64,000 bases of DNA from Winogradskyella eckloniae (GCF_013249045.1 NZ_JABRWP010000004.1:366222-430221), one strand, 5' to 3'; positions 25,823 through 37,631 are shown, numbered from the stretch's first letter. Numbers and translations are program-made. The notes: generated from the sequence alone by a model not told the origin.

Positions 25823-25869
25823 CAAAATTTACTTCAGCGTATGCGACTGCAAGTATTTTTTTAAATTTT

Positions 25870-25944
25870 CGGGGTGTAGCGTAGCCCGGTTATCGCGCCA
25901 CGTTTGGGACGTGGAGGCCGCAGGTTCGAATCCTGCCACCCCGA
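25870..25944 (+). tRNA. tRNA-Pro(TGG)
   Basis: 75 nt with acceptor CGGGGTG/CACCCCG, discriminator A and anticodon loop TTTGGGA with anticodon TGG. D-arm and T-arm (GGTTCGAATCC) are standard. No encoded CCA. Second tRNA of the cluster. Confidence 0.97.
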
Positions 25945-25979
25945 CTTTTACTGTTTAATATTAGAGTTCATCTCTAATT

Positions 25980-26053
<74 letters not shown>

Positions 26054-26054
26054 C

Positions 26055-26087
26055 AAAAAGCCTTACTTTAATTAGTGAGGCTTTTTT
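26055..26087. terminator. Bidirectional terminator between tRNA cluster and PgpH-like gene
   Basis: The stem AAAAAGCCTTAC/GTGAGGCTTTTTT (one T-G pair) encloses a short AT loop. A-run and T-run flanks let it serve both the tRNA transcript and the convergent HD-domain gene, whose stop is 3 bp away. Confidence 0.8.
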
Positions 26088-26089
26088 GT

Positions 26090-28147
26090 TTATTCAGGAT
26101 ATTCAATTCTTAAATGATAAATATTTGATAATTTATGTTTTAGAACCTTTTTTATAGATTGTATTTCTTTAAAAGTAATATCAGCATTTAAAAACTGACC
26201 ACTTTCCATTTGCTTATTAATAATCGTTTCTACAAATTCATTAATCTTTGTACTTGTTGGCTCTTTTAAACTCTTAGATGCAGCTTCTACACTATCACAC
26301 ATCATTAATATTGCCGTTTCTTTACTAAAAGGTTTTGGTCCAGGATATGTAAAATCTTTTATATCAACATTTTCATCTTTGGCCTTTTCTTTCATGTAAA
26401 AATAATATACCAAACTGGTACCATGATGAGTTCTGATAAAATCAATGACTCTGTCTGGTAAATTATATTTTTTCGCTATCTCTATGCCTTTAATAGCATG
26501 GTTGATAATAATTTTTGCACTCTCTTTACTAGACAATTCATCATGAGGATTAATACCTGTACTTTGATTTTCTGTAAAATACGTCGGATTATTCATTTTA
26601 CCAATATCATGATACAACGCTCCTACTCTAATAAGCATAGCATTGGCGCCAATCTCATTTGCAGATGCTTCCGCCAAATTAGCTACATTTAACGAATGAT
26701 GAAAAGTTCCTGGTGCTTTATTAGACAGCTCTTTAAGTAATTTTGTATTGGTGTCTGATAATTCTAATAACGAAACATCGGACACTAAACCAAATATTTT
26801 CTCATAGATGTAAATCAATGGCTGAACAAATAAGGTTGCCAGTCCACACAAAATAAACAAACCAAATGTTTCCCATTTTAGACCTGTTAATTGCCCTTCG
26901 TGAATAACAAAAAAAGCAAAATAGGCAATGATATAGATAAATGTAATTTGTCCTACCGAAATAAATAGATTTGCGCGTTTATACAATTCTGAAACGGTTA
27001 AGATCGTAACCATACCAGCAATAATTTGTAGAAACATATATTCATAACTATTAGGAACAATAAAACCTAAAAGTAAAACCGTAAGTACATGAGCAAACAG
27101 CCCTAATCTCGCATCAAAAAAGGCTTTTAAGACTAATGGTAGTATACATAATGGTACAACATAAATGTATTGAGAGTTAAAATTAATAACCAAAGTCGTT
27201 AATAATATCATTAACGAAATATTGAAGAAAATAAACGTAACCTTAGTATTATTTAAAAACACTTCTGTTCTATATTTCTTAAGAAACAGCAATAACATCA
27301 GTAATGCCAATGCCACTAATAACGTATAAGCCACCAATACCCAATTGTAATTTTTAGTATTCCAAATATGGGATTCATATTCAGATTTTAAAGAACTTAA
27401 AATATCATATTGATGTTCTTCAATTACTTGTCCTTTAGAAACGATTAATTGATCTTTTTCAATTTGACCTCTAGTTAATGAAATTTTTGATAACTCTTCA
27501 TCAAGCACCTTATCACTTAGACTTTTATTGAGACTAAGATTCGGTTTTAATACATCGAAAAAAACCGAAACCATCCGATTTTTTGTGGTTTCATTGAAAC
27601 CAGTACCAAATTCATTTTCAACAAATTTTCGCAGATCTCCTAATTTGTATAATCTATCAAACTGTATTTCATTAAACACTTTATTAGACTTCACTAATAC
27701 GACCATCCTATCGCTAGCGTAGTTGTAATCTACATCTAAAATACCAGCACTATAGAACTTATTAATTAATTGTTTACCTTTTTTGTATAAACTAGTTTGC
27801 TCTATATTAAAAGCACTGGAGTCTTTAAAAACCTGATTAAACTTATCTAAGTACTCTGAATTGACTTGCTCAACAATATCTTCATTGATATTAAAATATA
27901 AAGGACTGTGATTTTCTATTTCTCGTTTTTCCTTTTCTATTTCATCTGAAGTCTTTTTTATTGCAAAATTAAAAGGTGCGTATAAGTTTTCGGACTGCCA
28001 TGGTTTACTTTTTTCAAAAGAATACCTAAACTTACCTGTTTTAGGGAATAGATAAACAATAAACAGCGTCGTTAATAGGTATAACAATATTTTGTAGCCT
28101 AGGGCATGATTTTTATACCATTTATTGAAGAATGTATTCATATACAA
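26090..28147 (-). CDS. PgpH-type 7TM-HD phosphohydrolase, probable c-di-AMP phosphodiesterase
   Basis: About 685 residues (start M1 or M3). It has an N-terminal helix (about 18-37), an extracytoplasmic 7TM-HD extracellular domain (residues 45-260), seven membrane helices (about 265-455) and a cytoplasmic HD domain. The HD domain has HHSLNVANLAEASANEIG, the ALYHDIGKM motif, KGIEIAKKYNLPDRVIDF and RTHHGTSLV. The family includes Listeria PgpH, which hydrolyses the second messenger c-di-AMP; that activity is inferred here. Its transcript converges on the tRNA cluster terminator. The gene is divergent from the thiolase gene. Confidence 0.9.
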   Translation of the reverse strand: MYMNTFFNKWYKNHALGYKILLYLLTTLFIVYLFPKTGKFRYSFEKSKPWQSENLYAPFNFAIKKTSDEIEKEKREIENHSPLYFNINEDIVEQVNSEYLDKFNQVFKDSSAFNIEQTSLYKKGKQLINKFYSAGILDVDYNYASDRMVVLVKSNKVFNEIQFDRLYKLGDLRKFVENEFGTGFNETTKNRMVSVFFDVLKPNLSLNKSLSDKVLDEELSKISLTRGQIEKDQLIVSKGQVIEEHQYDILSSLKSEYESHIWNTKNYNWVLVAYTLLVALALLMLLLFLKKYRTEVFLNNTKVTFIFFNISLMILLTTLVINFNSQYIYVVPLCILPLVLKAFFDARLGLFAHVLTVLLLGFIVPNSYEYMFLQIIAGMVTILTVSELYKRANLFISVGQITFIYIIAYFAFFVIHEGQLTGLKWETFGLFILCGLATLFVQPLIYIYEKIFGLVSDVSLLELSDTNTKLLKELSNKAPGTFHHSLNVANLAEASANEIGANAMLIRVGALYHDIGKMNNPTYFTENQSTGINPHDELSSKESAKIIINHAIKGIEIAKKYNLPDRVIDFIRTHHGTSLVYYFYMKEKAKDENVDIKDFTYPGPKPFSKETAILMMCDSVEAASKSLKEPTSTKINEFVETIINKQMESGQFLNADITFKEIQSIKKVLKHKLSNIYHLRIEYPE

Positions 28148-28256
28148 TCAAATGTAATAAATATTAAAACTTTAAAAGTGCAATATCAATAATACATTCT
28201 CAAATCTCTTAAAAAATGTTTAATTTCGCAACATATAATATCAAACTTAATTTATA

Positions 28257-29435
28257 ATGAATAAGGAAGTCGTTATTGTTTCAGCGGTTAGAACTCCGAT
28301 AGGAAGTTTTCTAGGGAGTCTTTCTACGATACCAGCGCCACGACTAGGTGCAGCTGCTATTAAAGGGGCATTAGATAAAATTAATCTAGAGGTCAATCTT
28401 GTCGATGAAGTAATAATGGGTAATGTCGTACAAGCAGGTACAGGACAAGCTCCAGCAAGACAAGCTGCAATTTACGCAGGATTACCGAATACCATTCCTT
28501 GTACGACAATAAATAAAGTTTGTGCATCTGGTATGAAAGCCGTTATGCAAGCTGCGCAAGCCATTCAATTAAGTGATGCAGATGTTGTCATAGCAGGCGG
28601 CATGGAAAACATGAGTGCTATACCACATTATTTTCATGCGCGTAAAGGCACAAAATTTGGTCCGTCTACATTAGAAGATGGCATGCAAAAAGATGGTTTA
28701 GTTGATGCCTACGACAATAATGCCATGGGTGTTTGTGCAGATGCTTGCGCCACTGAATATAAATTCTCTAGAGAAGATCAAGACGCGTATGCCATTCAAT
28801 CGTATGAACGCTCTAAAGCGGCTTGGGATGAAGGAAAATTTAAAGAAGAAGTAATAGCAATTAAAGTACCACAGCGTCGTGGTGAACCTGTGATTGTAGA
28901 TACTGATGAAGAGTATACCAATGTAAGAATGGATAAAATACCAGCATTACGTCCTGCATTTACCAAAGATGGAACGGTTACTGCTGCCAACGCCTCCACC
29001 ATCAATGATGGTGCAGCAGCTATGGTATTGATGAGTAAAACCAAAGCTGATGAATTAGGTTTAAAACCTTTAGTTACTATCAAAGGGTATGCTGATGCTG
29101 CACAAGAGCCAGAATGGTTTACAACGGCACCTGCAAAAGCTTTACCTAAGGCATTAGCAAAGGCAAACATAGAACTTGGTGATGTCGATTATTTTGAATT
29201 TAACGAAGCTTTTTCAGTCGTTGGTCTAGCAAATATGAAAATTTTAGGCCTTAATGACAGTAATGTTAACGTTAATGGAGGCGCTGTATCATTAGGACAC
29301 CCACTTGGATGTTCTGGTGCCAGAATTTTAGTGACGTTAATTAATGTGTTACATCAAAAAAATGCTAAACTTGGAGCTGCCGCAATTTGTAATGGTGGTG
29401 GTGGTGCTTCTGCATTAATTTTAGAACGCGCTTAA
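28257..29435 (+). CDS. Acetyl-CoA C-acetyltransferase (thiolase)
   Basis: This 392-residue thiolase has the nucleophile Cys at C89 (NKVCASGMKA), the GGAVSLGHPLGCSGAR block with the catalytic His near residue 349, and the second Cys in ICNGGGGASAL near residue 379. The NEAF motif (FEFNEAFSVV) is present. Length and motifs fit the biosynthetic acetoacetyl-CoA thiolase type, though a degradative role is possible. It has no other fatty-acid genes around it and is followed after 9 bp by an NlpC/P60 gene. Confidence 0.92.
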   Translation: MNKEVVIVSAVRTPIGSFLGSLSTIPAPRLGAAAIKGALDKINLEVNLVDEVIMGNVVQAGTGQAPARQAAIYAGLPNTIPCTTINKVCASGMKAVMQAAQAIQLSDADVVIAGGMENMSAIPHYFHARKGTKFGPSTLEDGMQKDGLVDAYDNNAMGVCADACATEYKFSREDQDAYAIQSYERSKAAWDEGKFKEEVIAIKVPQRRGEPVIVDTDEEYTNVRMDKIPALRPAFTKDGTVTAANASTINDGAAAMVLMSKTKADELGLKPLVTIKGYADAAQEPEWFTTAPAKALPKALAKANIELGDVDYFEFNEAFSVVGLANMKILGLNDSNVNVNGGAVSLGHPLGCSGARILVTLINVLHQKNAKLGAAAICNGGGGASALILERA

Positions 29436-29444
29436 CCAAATTCT

Positions 29445-30194
29445 ATGCAGTACGGCATTTGCAATCTTGGAATTGTACCAATAAGATTTGAACCTAGTGA
29501 TACTAGTGAAATGGTAACACAGGCATTATATGGTGACTTTTTTAAAGTGCTCGAGAAACGTAAAAAATGGAGTCGAGTTAGAATTGCATTCGATAAATAT
29601 GAAGGTTGGATTGACAATAAACAATACTCAGAAATTAAAGAAGACGATTATGTAAATCTACAATCAGCTGATATTAACTTATCAAAAGATTTAATTGAAT
29701 TTGTTGTAGATAAAACCAACAACTTATACCCTATTCCAATGGGTTCTAACCTAAATGGTCTTGCCCTATTAGAGCATCGTTTTGATGGCAATGTGATAGC
29801 CTCAAAATCACCTAAATCTAATTTAATTGCCACATCTTTTATGTACTTAAATGCGCCCTATTTTTGGGGTGGTAAAACACCATTTGGAATAGATTGTTCT
29901 GGTTTTACACAAATGGTTTACAGACTTAATGGATATACATTACTTAGAGATGCATCAGAGCAGGCTACACAAGGAGAAGCTTTAAGTTTTATTGAAGAAA
30001 GTGAACCAGGAGATTTAGCCTTTTTTGATAATTCTGAAGGTCATATTACTCATGTTGGTATCATAATGGAAGACAATTACATCATACATGCACATGGTAA
30101 GGTTAGAATTGACAGACTAGATCACAGCGGTATTTATAACAAAGAAAAAAATAGCCATACCCATAAACTGAGAGTGATTAAAAAAATTATATAA
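29445..30194 (+). CDS. NlpC/P60 (C40) peptidoglycan peptidase with SH3-like domain
   Basis: This 249-residue protein has an N-terminal bacterial SH3 domain (about residues 10-60, with VLEKRKKWSRVRI and YEGWIDNKQY) and a C-terminal C40 domain. Catalytic Cys is C151 (FGIDCSGF) and His is H203 (ITHVGII) with H215 or H217 as third residue; APYFWGGKTP precedes the Cys. Such enzymes cleave gamma-D-Glu-diaminopimelate links in murein peptides. There is no signal peptide, so it may act on recycled peptides in the cytoplasm. A terminator overlaps the stop codon. Confidence 0.9.
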   Translation: MQYGICNLGIVPIRFEPSDTSEMVTQALYGDFFKVLEKRKKWSRVRIAFDKYEGWIDNKQYSEIKEDDYVNLQSADINLSKDLIEFVVDKTNNLYPIPMGSNLNGLALLEHRFDGNVIASKSPKSNLIATSFMYLNAPYFWGGKTPFGIDCSGFTQMVYRLNGYTLLRDASEQATQGEALSFIEESEPGDLAFFDNSEGHITHVGIIMEDNYIIHAHGKVRIDRLDHSGIYNKEKNSHTHKLRVIKKII

Positions 30195-30226
30195 AAAAAG
30201 CGACTAAACATTAGTCGCTTTTTTTT
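30193..30226. terminator. Terminator between NlpC/P60 and TPR genes
   Basis: The stem GCGACTAA/TTAGTCGC around the loop ACA is flanked by seven A and eight T residues. It serves the plus-strand peptidase gene and probably the convergent TPR gene ending at 30243. Confidence 0.92.
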
Positions 30227-30242
30227 ATAATTAAATTTATTT

Positions 30243-31526
30243 CTAATTGCCTGATTGAATTTCATCAATCTTTGCTTTCATCATTTTGGACTTTTCAGCA
30301 TCACCTAAAGCACCATAAATATTTTTTAATTGACCATAAATATCTAAATTTTTAGATAATGGATTATTTTCTAAAAAGTTTTCTAAAATTTCAGCACCTT
30401 TCGTAAAATATTTACTTTTTTGAATTTTAAGCTCATCATAGCGTTTATTATCCGCTGAACTTGTACCTAACGAATACATCTCATCATTAAGTGCGTTACC
30501 TTTATTCACCTCAATTGTAGATAAATTTAAAACAGCGTCAGCATAATCTGGTTGTAAGCTAAGTGCTTTAGAAAAATAAGTTTGCGCATCTTCCATTTGA
30601 CCAGTATTCATTGCTAAAACACCAACATTAAAATTTAAATCTGGATTTTCAGGATCCATAGACAAGGCTTTTTTGTACAGTTGAGATGCTTTTTCCTTAT
30701 TATCAAGTTTTAAATAAACATTACCTTCAGATAAAATTAAATTATAATCATCTGGGTTTTCTGCTTTTGCATCTTCAATGGCACCCAAAGCCTTTTCATG
30801 TTCACCTTGAGAAACATATATCAATGCAATATTCTTAACGACCTCTGCTATTTTTGAAGGGCTTTTGTGATCTCTTGGTTTACTATGCGACTTTGCTTTA
30901 ATATATAAATCTCTAGACGTTTTATCTGGAAATGATTCTTCTTTTCCTGTTTCATTATTTAATGCATAATAATTTATTTCAGTGCCATCATACCCTAAGT
31001 TTTTTAACTGAATATAATAATCCAAAGCAGTGTCATAATCTGGCTGTGAAACTGCCGCTGACGCAGCATAGTATAGGTAAATTGTATCTTTTGGAGATAG
31101 CTTATAAATTTTTTCAAATCGATCTGCCGCTGCTTCAAAATTATTACTCTTATATGCTTCATTCGCTTTAGTGATAAACTTATTAAACATTTCAGATTTC
31201 ATTTCATTGGCTTGCTCAGTATATTTAAGCTTCCCTATTGAAGATTCTAAAGTTTTCAATTTATCTAAAGTAACAATAGCCTCATCAACATTTGCATCTG
31301 TACCTGCACCATTAGCATATAATGATTTGGCTTTTAAAAAATAAAATTTGGCTTTAGTCTTATCGTCCATATTATCAATTAAAGCTTCTGCAGATGCAAC
31401 AGCTGCTTTAGCGTCGGAGAAGTTTACATTCTTAAGTGCTTTCTCAACGGCCTTTAACTCATCTTTTTGAGCGTAAGACATTGAACCAACTGCCAATAAA
31501 AGCACTAATGTCATTAATTTTTTCAT
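30243..31526 (-). CDS. Exported tetratricopeptide-repeat protein
   Basis: This 427-residue protein has a signal peptide (residues 1-19, cleavage after SMSYA) and several TPR units, the clearest at about residues 110-180 and 230-335 (EHEKALGAIEDAKAENPDDY, NKEKASQLYKKALSMDPENP, QMEDAQTYFSKALSLQPDYA). It should be a periplasmic scaffold for protein-protein contact. It lies 28 bp downstream of gyrA on the same strand, a pairing common in Flavobacteria. No specific partner can be named. Confidence 0.85.
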   Translation of the reverse strand: MKKLMTLVLLLAVGSMSYAQKDELKAVEKALKNVNFSDAKAAVASAEALIDNMDDKTKAKFYFLKAKSLYANGAGTDANVDEAIVTLDKLKTLESSIGKLKYTEQANEMKSEMFNKFITKANEAYKSNNFEAAADRFEKIYKLSPKDTIYLYYAASAAVSQPDYDTALDYYIQLKNLGYDGTEINYYALNNETGKEESFPDKTSRDLYIKAKSHSKPRDHKSPSKIAEVVKNIALIYVSQGEHEKALGAIEDAKAENPDDYNLILSEGNVYLKLDNKEKASQLYKKALSMDPENPDLNFNVGVLAMNTGQMEDAQTYFSKALSLQPDYADAVLNLSTIEVNKGNALNDEMYSLGTSSADNKRYDELKIQKSKYFTKGAEILENFLENNPLSKNLDIYGQLKNIYGALGDAEKSKMMKAKIDEIQSGN

Positions 31527-31554
31527 CTTGTAATAAATAGTTTATTGTTAAATA

Positions 31555-34107
31555 TTAGTTTTCGTTTTCATTATTATCAATAGTCGTACCATCTTCGTTA
31601 GGTATTTCATTTTCAGACACATCGCCTTCATTTAATGCGCCTTCAATATCTTCAACACCCTCATCTTCATCTTTCATCACTTTTGCAACAGCGGCAATAG
31701 AATCATTTCCTTTAAGATTTATAAGTTTAACACCTTGTGTTGCTCTTCCCATAACACGTAAATCCGCCACAGCCATTCTTATAGCAATACCAGATTTATT
31801 GATAATCATTAAATCATCATCATCGGTTACATTCTTAATAGATACTAAATTTCCAGTTTTTTCGGTAATAGAAATCGTTTTTACACCTTTTCCTCCTCTA
31901 TTTGTAATTCTATAATCTTCTAGACTAGAACGCTTTCCATATCCGTTTTCTGAAACCACTAGAATATTGCTTTCCATATCATCTACAGCAATCATTCCTA
32001 TTACTTCATCTGTTTTTTCATCTTGAAGCCTTATACCTCTAACACCAGAAGCATTTCTACCCATTGGTCTTGTTTTAGCTTCTTCAAATCTAATAGCTTT
32101 CCCAGATTTTAGCGCTAGCATTACTTGACTTTCTCCTGTCGTTAACTTCGCTTCTAATAATACATCATCTTCTTTAATGGTAATTGCATTAATACCGTTA
32201 GATCTTGGGCGCGAATACTGTTCTAATGACGTTTTCTTTACTTGCCCTTTTTTAGTTGCCATAATGACATAATGGTTATTGATGTACTCTTCATCCTTGA
32301 GATCTTGTGTACATATAAACGCCATTACCTTGTCATCTTGCTCTATGTTTATTAAGTTCTGAATTGCTCTTCCTTTTGAGGTCTTAGATCCTTCTGGAAT
32401 TTCATACACACGCATCCAAAAACATTTTCCTTTCTCTGTAAAGAATAACATATATTGATGGTTAGTACCTACAAATAAATGTTCTAAGAAATCTTCATTT
32501 CGCGTTGTAGATGCTTTTTGACCAACACCTCCTCTATTCTGAGTTTTATATTCAGACAACGATGTACGTTTTACATATCCTGCATGAGAAATTGTAATTA
32601 CAACCTGCTCATCTGGTATCATATCCTCGATACTTAAATCACCACCAGCATATTCTATAACCGAACGACGATCATCACCATATTTATCTCTTACAACTAT
32701 TAGCTCTTCTTTAATAATATCCATTCGACGTTCTTTTTTGTCTAAGATATCCTTAAGATCAATAATTGTTTTCATTATTTCTTCATACTCGGCACGTAGT
32801 TTATCTTGCTCTAAGCCAGTTAACTGACGTAATCGCATTTCTACAATGGCCTTAGCCTGTATTTCTGATAGCTCAAAACGCGCTATCAAGTTATTTCGAG
32901 CTTCTTCAGCATTAGAAGAGGCACGAATTATTTTTATCACTTCATCAATATTATCTGAAGCTATAATTAAGCCTTCTAAAATATGTGCTCGTTCTTCGGC
33001 TTTACGTAATTCGTATGTAGTACGCCTTACAACAACTTCATGTCTGTGCTCAACAAAATAATGAATCAACTCCTTTAGATTCAGTAATTGTGGCTTACCA
33101 TTTACTAAGGCAATATTATTTACACTAAACGATGATTGTAAAGCGGTATACTTATATAATTTATTTAAAACAATATTAGGAATCGCGTCACGCTTTAACA
33201 CATAAACAATTCGCATTCCGTTTCTATCAGACTCATCTCTAATAGTAGAGATTCCTTCTAGCTTTTTATCATTAACAAGATCTGCTGTCTTCTTAATCAT
33301 ATCTGCTTTATTCACCTGATAAGGAATTTCTGTGACAACCACACATTCTCTTCCTTGTACTTCTTCTATTATTGCTTTTCCTCGCATTACAATACGTCCG
33401 CGACCAGTATGAAATGCTTCCTTAACACCATCATAACCATAAATGGTTCCACCAGTTGGAAAATCTGGTGCTTTAATGTGCTGCATTAATTCATCTATTT
33501 CAATATCATTATTTTCAATAAATGCCACAGTTCCATTAACCACTTCTGTTAAGTTATGAGGCGGCATATTTGTCGCCATACCAACAGCAATACCTGAAGC
33601 TCCATTAACCAGTAAACCTGGAATACGAGTAGGAAGAACCGTTGGCTCCTCTAATGTATCATCAAAGTTTAATTTATGGTCTACTGTTTCTTTATCAATA
33701 TCTGCTAACATATCCTCAGATATCTTGCGCATTCTTGCTTCGGTATAACGCATTGCCGCAGGACTATCACCATCTACAGAACCAAAATTTCCTTGGCCAT
33801 CAATTAACATATATCGTAAACTCCATTCTTGAGCCATACGAACCATTGCATCATATACTGACGTATCACCATGTGGATGGTACTTACCTAAAACTTCACC
33901 GACAATTCTTGCAGACTTTTTATGTGCGCCACTTGCTCTAACACCCAACTCATGCATACCGTAAAGCACACGTCTATGAACTGGTTTTAAACCATCTCTT
34001 ACATCTGGTAATGCACGTGACACAATGACTGACATTGAATAATCAATGTAAGCCGATTTCATTTCATCTTCAATGTTAATTGGAATGAGTTTTTCTCCTT
34101 CTGCCAT
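31555..34107 (-). CDS. gyrA: DNA gyrase subunit A
   Basis: This 850-residue subunit makes the double-strand break during negative supercoiling. The active Tyr is Y121 (RYTEARM), preceded by the quinolone region [10 protein letters not shown] (residues 78-86), where T82 stands at the site of E. coli S83. The coiled-coil gate and the C-terminal DNA-wrapping propeller are present. The GyrA-box is QNRGGVG, a variant of QRRGGKG, with a similar NRGGKG in a later blade. The tail after residue 810 is strongly acidic. It is divergent from clpC and upstream of the TPR gene. Confidence 0.98.
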   Translation of the reverse strand: MAEGEKLIPINIEDEMKSAYIDYSMSVIVSRALPDVRDGLKPVHRRVLYGMHELGVRASGAHKKSARIVGEVLGKYHPHGDTSVYDAMVRMAQEWSLRYMLIDGQGNFGSVDGDSPAAMRYTEARMRKISEDMLADIDKETVDHKLNFDDTLEEPTVLPTRIPGLLVNGASGIAVGMATNMPPHNLTEVVNGTVAFIENNDIEIDELMQHIKAPDFPTGGTIYGYDGVKEAFHTGRGRIVMRGKAIIEEVQGRECVVVTEIPYQVNKADMIKKTADLVNDKKLEGISTIRDESDRNGMRIVYVLKRDAIPNIVLNKLYKYTALQSSFSVNNIALVNGKPQLLNLKELIHYFVEHRHEVVVRRTTYELRKAEERAHILEGLIIASDNIDEVIKIIRASSNAEEARNNLIARFELSEIQAKAIVEMRLRQLTGLEQDKLRAEYEEIMKTIIDLKDILDKKERRMDIIKEELIVVRDKYGDDRRSVIEYAGGDLSIEDMIPDEQVVITISHAGYVKRTSLSEYKTQNRGGVGQKASTTRNEDFLEHLFVGTNHQYMLFFTEKGKCFWMRVYEIPEGSKTSKGRAIQNLINIEQDDKVMAFICTQDLKDEEYINNHYVIMATKKGQVKKTSLEQYSRPRSNGINAITIKEDDVLLEAKLTTGESQVMLALKSGKAIRFEEAKTRPMGRNASGVRGIRLQDEKTDEVIGMIAVDDMESNILVVSENGYGKRSSLEDYRITNRGGKGVKTISITEKTGNLVSIKNVTDDDDLMIINKSGIAIRMAVADLRVMGRATQGVKLINLKGNDSIAAVAKVMKDEDEGVEDIEGALNEGDVSENEIPNEDGTTIDNNENEN

Positions 34108-34529
34108 ATATAAAATTAATTAGTTTTTTAAATTTTCAATAACGTGCTAATATAACCAAATTACCACTGTTTTTAGATAAATTTAATAAGCTTTTAAGCT
34201 TTTTTTATTAACAATATTTAATATCTTTTTGGTTAATAAGTATCTCAATATTTACTTTGATTTAAAATGCATTTTTATTCTCTTCGTTATCAACATAAAT
34301 GATACAACCAAAAAACAAAGTTTAGAAATTAAATCATTCATTTTTATCAGTCTTCTATTGTACTAAAAAATAAAACCTTAGCTCAAAATCTATTACGGTT
34401 TTATCAATAAAAAATGAATTAAAAATTTCAGAATAACTTCAAACATTTTAAAAATCATTTGGTTTAGGTACGGTTTTTGCCTATTACCTAATATGTTTTT
34501 ATTATTTTTAAAGCAGAAAGGAATATAGT
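34108..34529. other. Intergenic region between divergent gyrA and clpC
   Basis: This 422-bp AT-rich gap must hold promoters of both genes. No RNA gene or coding frame is visible. For clpC, ATTTGG (about 34457) followed by a TTTTTGCC block near 34480 could be -33/-7 elements, but the fit is poor. No CtsR-type heptad repeats are evident. Confidence 0.4.
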
Positions 34530-37079
34530 ATGGATGATAATTTTTCCCCAAGAGTTAAAGATGTTATTGCTTACAGCAAAGAAGAAGCATTACGTTTAGG
34601 TCATGATTTTATAGGCACAGAGCATTTAATGCTTGGTCTTTTAAGAGATGGTAACGGTAAAGCTATTGATATTTTAGGTGCATTAGAAGTAGATCTCAAT
34701 CATTTAAGACGTAAAGTAGAGATCCTTAGTCCTGCCAACCCAAATATCGTAACAACATCTAATGAAAAAAAGAACTTGCATCTAACAAGGCAAGCAGAGC
34801 GTGCTTTAAAAACAACGTTTTTAGAAGCTAAACTGTTTCAGAGCACCTCCATAAACACAGCACATTTATTATTGTGCATTTTAAGAAATGAAAATGATCC
34901 TACTACAAAGCTATTAAACAAGCTTAAAGTGGATTATGATAACGTAAAAGAAGAATTTAAATCTATGGCAACGAACGAAGATGATTATTTAGAAACTCCT
35001 AAAGCGGAGTCGTTTTCTGATGATGATATAAATGAAGAAGAAGACGCTAAACAAAATCCATTTGGTGGACAAGCAGGCAAGACGAATAAAAAATCAAAAA
35101 CGCCTGTTTTAGATAATTTTGGTAGAGACCTAACTGTCCTTGCAGAAGAAGGAAAATTAGATCCGGTTGTAGGACGAGAAAAAGAAATACAACGTGTCTC
35201 TCAAATATTAAGTCGAAGAAAGAAAAACAATCCCTTATTAATAGGTGAACCTGGTGTTGGTAAATCCGCTATAGCAGAAGGTCTAGCGCTTAGAATAGTG
35301 AAACGAAAAGTATCACGCACCTTATTTAATAAACGTGTTGTAACCTTAGACTTAGCTAGTTTGGTAGCTGGTACTAAATATAGAGGCCAATTTGAAGAAC
35401 GCATGAAAGCCGTTATGAATGAACTTGAAAAGAATGATGATATCATACTTTTTATAGATGAAATTCATACCATTGTTGGCGCAGGTGGAGCTACTGGTAG
35501 CCTAGATGCCTCTAATATGTTTAAACCTGCATTGGCAAGAGGCGAAATACAATGTATTGGTGCAACAACGTTAGATGAGTACAGACAATACATAGAAAAA
35601 GATGGCGCCTTAGAACGTCGTTTTCAAAAAGTAATTGTTGAGCCTACGTCTGTAGAAGAAACCATTGAAATCCTTAATAATATTAAAGGTAAATACGAAG
35701 AACATCATAATGTTGATTATACAGATGAAGCGATTGAAGCTTGTGTGAAATTGACGAATCGTTATATGACAGAACGTTTCTTACCAGACAAAGCTATTGA
35801 CGCCTTAGATGAAGCTGGTTCTCGTGTTCATATTACCAATATTGATGTTCCTAAACAGATTCTTGAATTAGAAAAGAAACTTGAAGAAGTCAAAGAAACC
35901 AAAAACAGTGTTGTTAAAAAGCAAAAATATGAAGAGGCGGCAAAACTAAGAGATGACGAAAAACGTCTTGAAAAAGAATTAGCAACTGCTCAAGAAAAAT
36001 GGGAAGAAGAAACCAAACAACATAAGGAAGTTGTTACAGAGGACAATGTGGCTGATGTCGTTTCTATGATGACCGGAATTCCTGTAAATAAAATTGCGCA
36101 AACTGAAATTAATAAATTAGCGCAATTACCAGATTTAATTAAAGGGAAAGTCATAGGACAAAACCAAGCCGTTGCAAAGGTTGTTAAAGCAATTCAGAGA
36201 AACAGAGCCGGACTTAAAGACCCAAATAAACCAATTGGTTCATTTATATTTTTAGGTCAAACAGGTGTTGGTAAAACACAGTTAGCTAAAGTGTTAGCTA
36301 GAGAATTATTTGACAGTGATGATGCACTCGTAAGAATTGACATGAGTGAATACATGGAGAAATTTGCCATTTCGCGATTAATAGGTGCGCCTCCAGGATA
36401 TGTAGGTTACGAAGAAGGTGGTCAATTAACAGAGAAAATAAGACGCAAACCTTACGCTGTAGTTTTACTTGATGAAATTGAAAAAGCACATCCAGATGTT
36501 TTTAATATGCTATTGCAAGTCTTAGACGATGGTTATTTAACAGATAGCTTAGGACGTAAAATTGATTTTAGAAATACTATCATAATTATGACCTCAAATA
36601 TTGGTGCTAGAAAACTTAAAGAGTTTGGTACTGGTGTAGGTTTTGGTACGTCTGCAGCAATTGCACAAGAATCTGACCATGCCAAAGCAGTTATTGAAAA
36701 TGCACTTAAAAAAGCATTTGCACCTGAATTCTTAAATAGAATTGATGACGTTATTGTTTTCAATGCCTTAGAAAAAGAAGACATCGGAAAAATAATTGAT
36801 ATCGAATTAGTTAAGCTTATAGAAAGAATAAAAGGCTTAGGCTATACACTTAATCTTACTGAAAAAGCAAAAGATTATATCGCGGAAAAAGGGTTTGACA
36901 AACAATATGGAGCACGACCTTTAAATAGAGCAATTCAAAAATATGTAGAAGATGCTCTAGCCGAAGAAATAATTAATTCTAAAATACATGAAGGTGATAC
37001 AATTACAATGGATTTAGATACTAAAACAGATGAATTAAAAATTAAAATAAAGTCATCTGGCAAAACTACGGAATCTTAA
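34530..37079 (+). CDS. clpC: ATP-dependent Clp protease ATP-binding subunit ClpC
   Basis: This 849-residue Hsp100 unfoldase has the N-terminal double Clp_N repeat (residues 1-145), a linker, AAA module 1 with Walker A GEPGVGKS (about residues 242-249), a UVR-type middle domain (about residues 450-485, [20 protein letters not shown]), and AAA module 2 with Walker A GQTGVGKT (about 576-583). The middle domain is the short ClpC type, not the long ClpB type. It feeds substrates to ClpP, which is not in the window. A terminator follows. Confidence 0.97.
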   Translation: MDDNFSPRVKDVIAYSKEEALRLGHDFIGTEHLMLGLLRDGNGKAIDILGALEVDLNHLRRKVEILSPANPNIVTTSNEKKNLHLTRQAERALKTTFLEAKLFQSTSINTAHLLLCILRNENDPTTKLLNKLKVDYDNVKEEFKSMATNEDDYLETPKAESFSDDDINEEEDAKQNPFGGQAGKTNKKSKTPVLDNFGRDLTVLAEEGKLDPVVGREKEIQRVSQILSRRKKNNPLLIGEPGVGKSAIAEGLALRIVKRKVSRTLFNKRVVTLDLASLVAGTKYRGQFEERMKAVMNELEKNDDIILFIDEIHTIVGAGGATGSLDASNMFKPALARGEIQCIGATTLDEYRQYIEKDGALERRFQKVIVEPTSVEETIEILNNIKGKYEEHHNVDYTDEAIEACVKLTNRYMTERFLPDKAIDALDEAGSRVHITNIDVPKQILELEKKLEEVKETKNSVVKKQKYEEAAKLRDDEKRLEKELATAQEKWEEETKQHKEVVTEDNVADVVSMMTGIPVNKIAQTEINKLAQLPDLIKGKVIGQNQAVAKVVKAIQRNRAGLKDPNKPIGSFIFLGQTGVGKTQLAKVLARELFDSDDALVRIDMSEYMEKFAISRLIGAPPGYVGYEEGGQLTEKIRRKPYAVVLLDEIEKAHPDVFNMLLQVLDDGYLTDSLGRKIDFRNTIIIMTSNIGARKLKEFGTGVGFGTSAAIAQESDHAKAVIENALKKAFAPEFLNRIDDVIVFNALEKEDIGKIIDIELVKLIERIKGLGYTLNLTEKAKDYIAEKGFDKQYGARPLNRAIQKYVEDALAEEIINSKIHEGDTITMDLDTKTDELKIKIKSSGKTTES

Positions 37080-37096
37080 ATTGCCTTAACTATTAT

Positions 37097-37129
37097 TAAA
37101 AACTCCTTCATTTCGAAGGAGTTTTTTTA
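37097..37129 (+). terminator. Terminator of clpC
   Basis: The stem AACTCCTTC/GAAGGAGTT with loop ATTTC is followed by seven T residues, starting 18 bp after the clpC stop. Confidence 0.92.
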
Positions 37130-37157
37130 TACTTTTAATATTCATATCAATCATTCA

Positions 37158-37529
37158 ATGAATAAAACAGTAGAAACTGAATTTTGCACCGTTAATTTTT
37201 ACGAGAATTATATTATAACCATTATAAAAGAAGGTATTCATATAGAGCAATATCATAATGAAACCTTAATTAATATGGCTGAAGATCATTATAAATCCAC
37301 GCCTTTTGTTTATATCACTCATAGAATACATTCTTATTCCGTAAACCCTAACATATACAAAACCACCTCTAAAATGAAAAGTTTGGCTGGTTTTGCTGTA
37401 GTGACTAAAGATTATAAAGCGTTAAAAAATGCCCAAATTGAAAAGTTATTCTTAAATAAACCTTTTGAAATATTTTCAAATTTAGAAGACGCTCTTACTT
37501 GGAAAGATGAGCTCTTAAATTCTAAATAA
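37158..37529 (+). CDS. Conserved hypothetical protein, possibly STAS/SpoIIAA-like
   Basis: This 123-residue soluble protein has alternating strands and helices: strand NFYENYIITIIKEG, helix ETLINMAEDHYK, strand FVYITHRI, then a region that suggests small-residue contacts (LAGFAVVTKD) and a C-terminal helix. This order resembles the SpoIIAA-like proteins of Bacteroidetes, but the identity is uncertain. It is a single gene between clpC and hutH. Confidence 0.55.
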   Translation: MNKTVETEFCTVNFYENYIITIIKEGIHIEQYHNETLINMAEDHYKSTPFVYITHRIHSYSVNPNIYKTTSKMKSLAGFAVVTKDYKALKNAQIEKLFLNKPFEIFSNLEDALTWKDELLNSK

Positions 37530-37631
37530 ATTTAGAAACAAACGTATATGTTTTCCATGCATATCTTACAAGACAACTTTATCTTACACAATTCATGGAA
37601 ATTTATGATTTTATACCAAATTGTAAATGTC

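Noticed and set aside
34108..34529. Hidden RNA gene between gyrA and clpC
   Set aside because: The gap is AT-rich with no stable stem or terminator; a plain divergent promoter region explains it.
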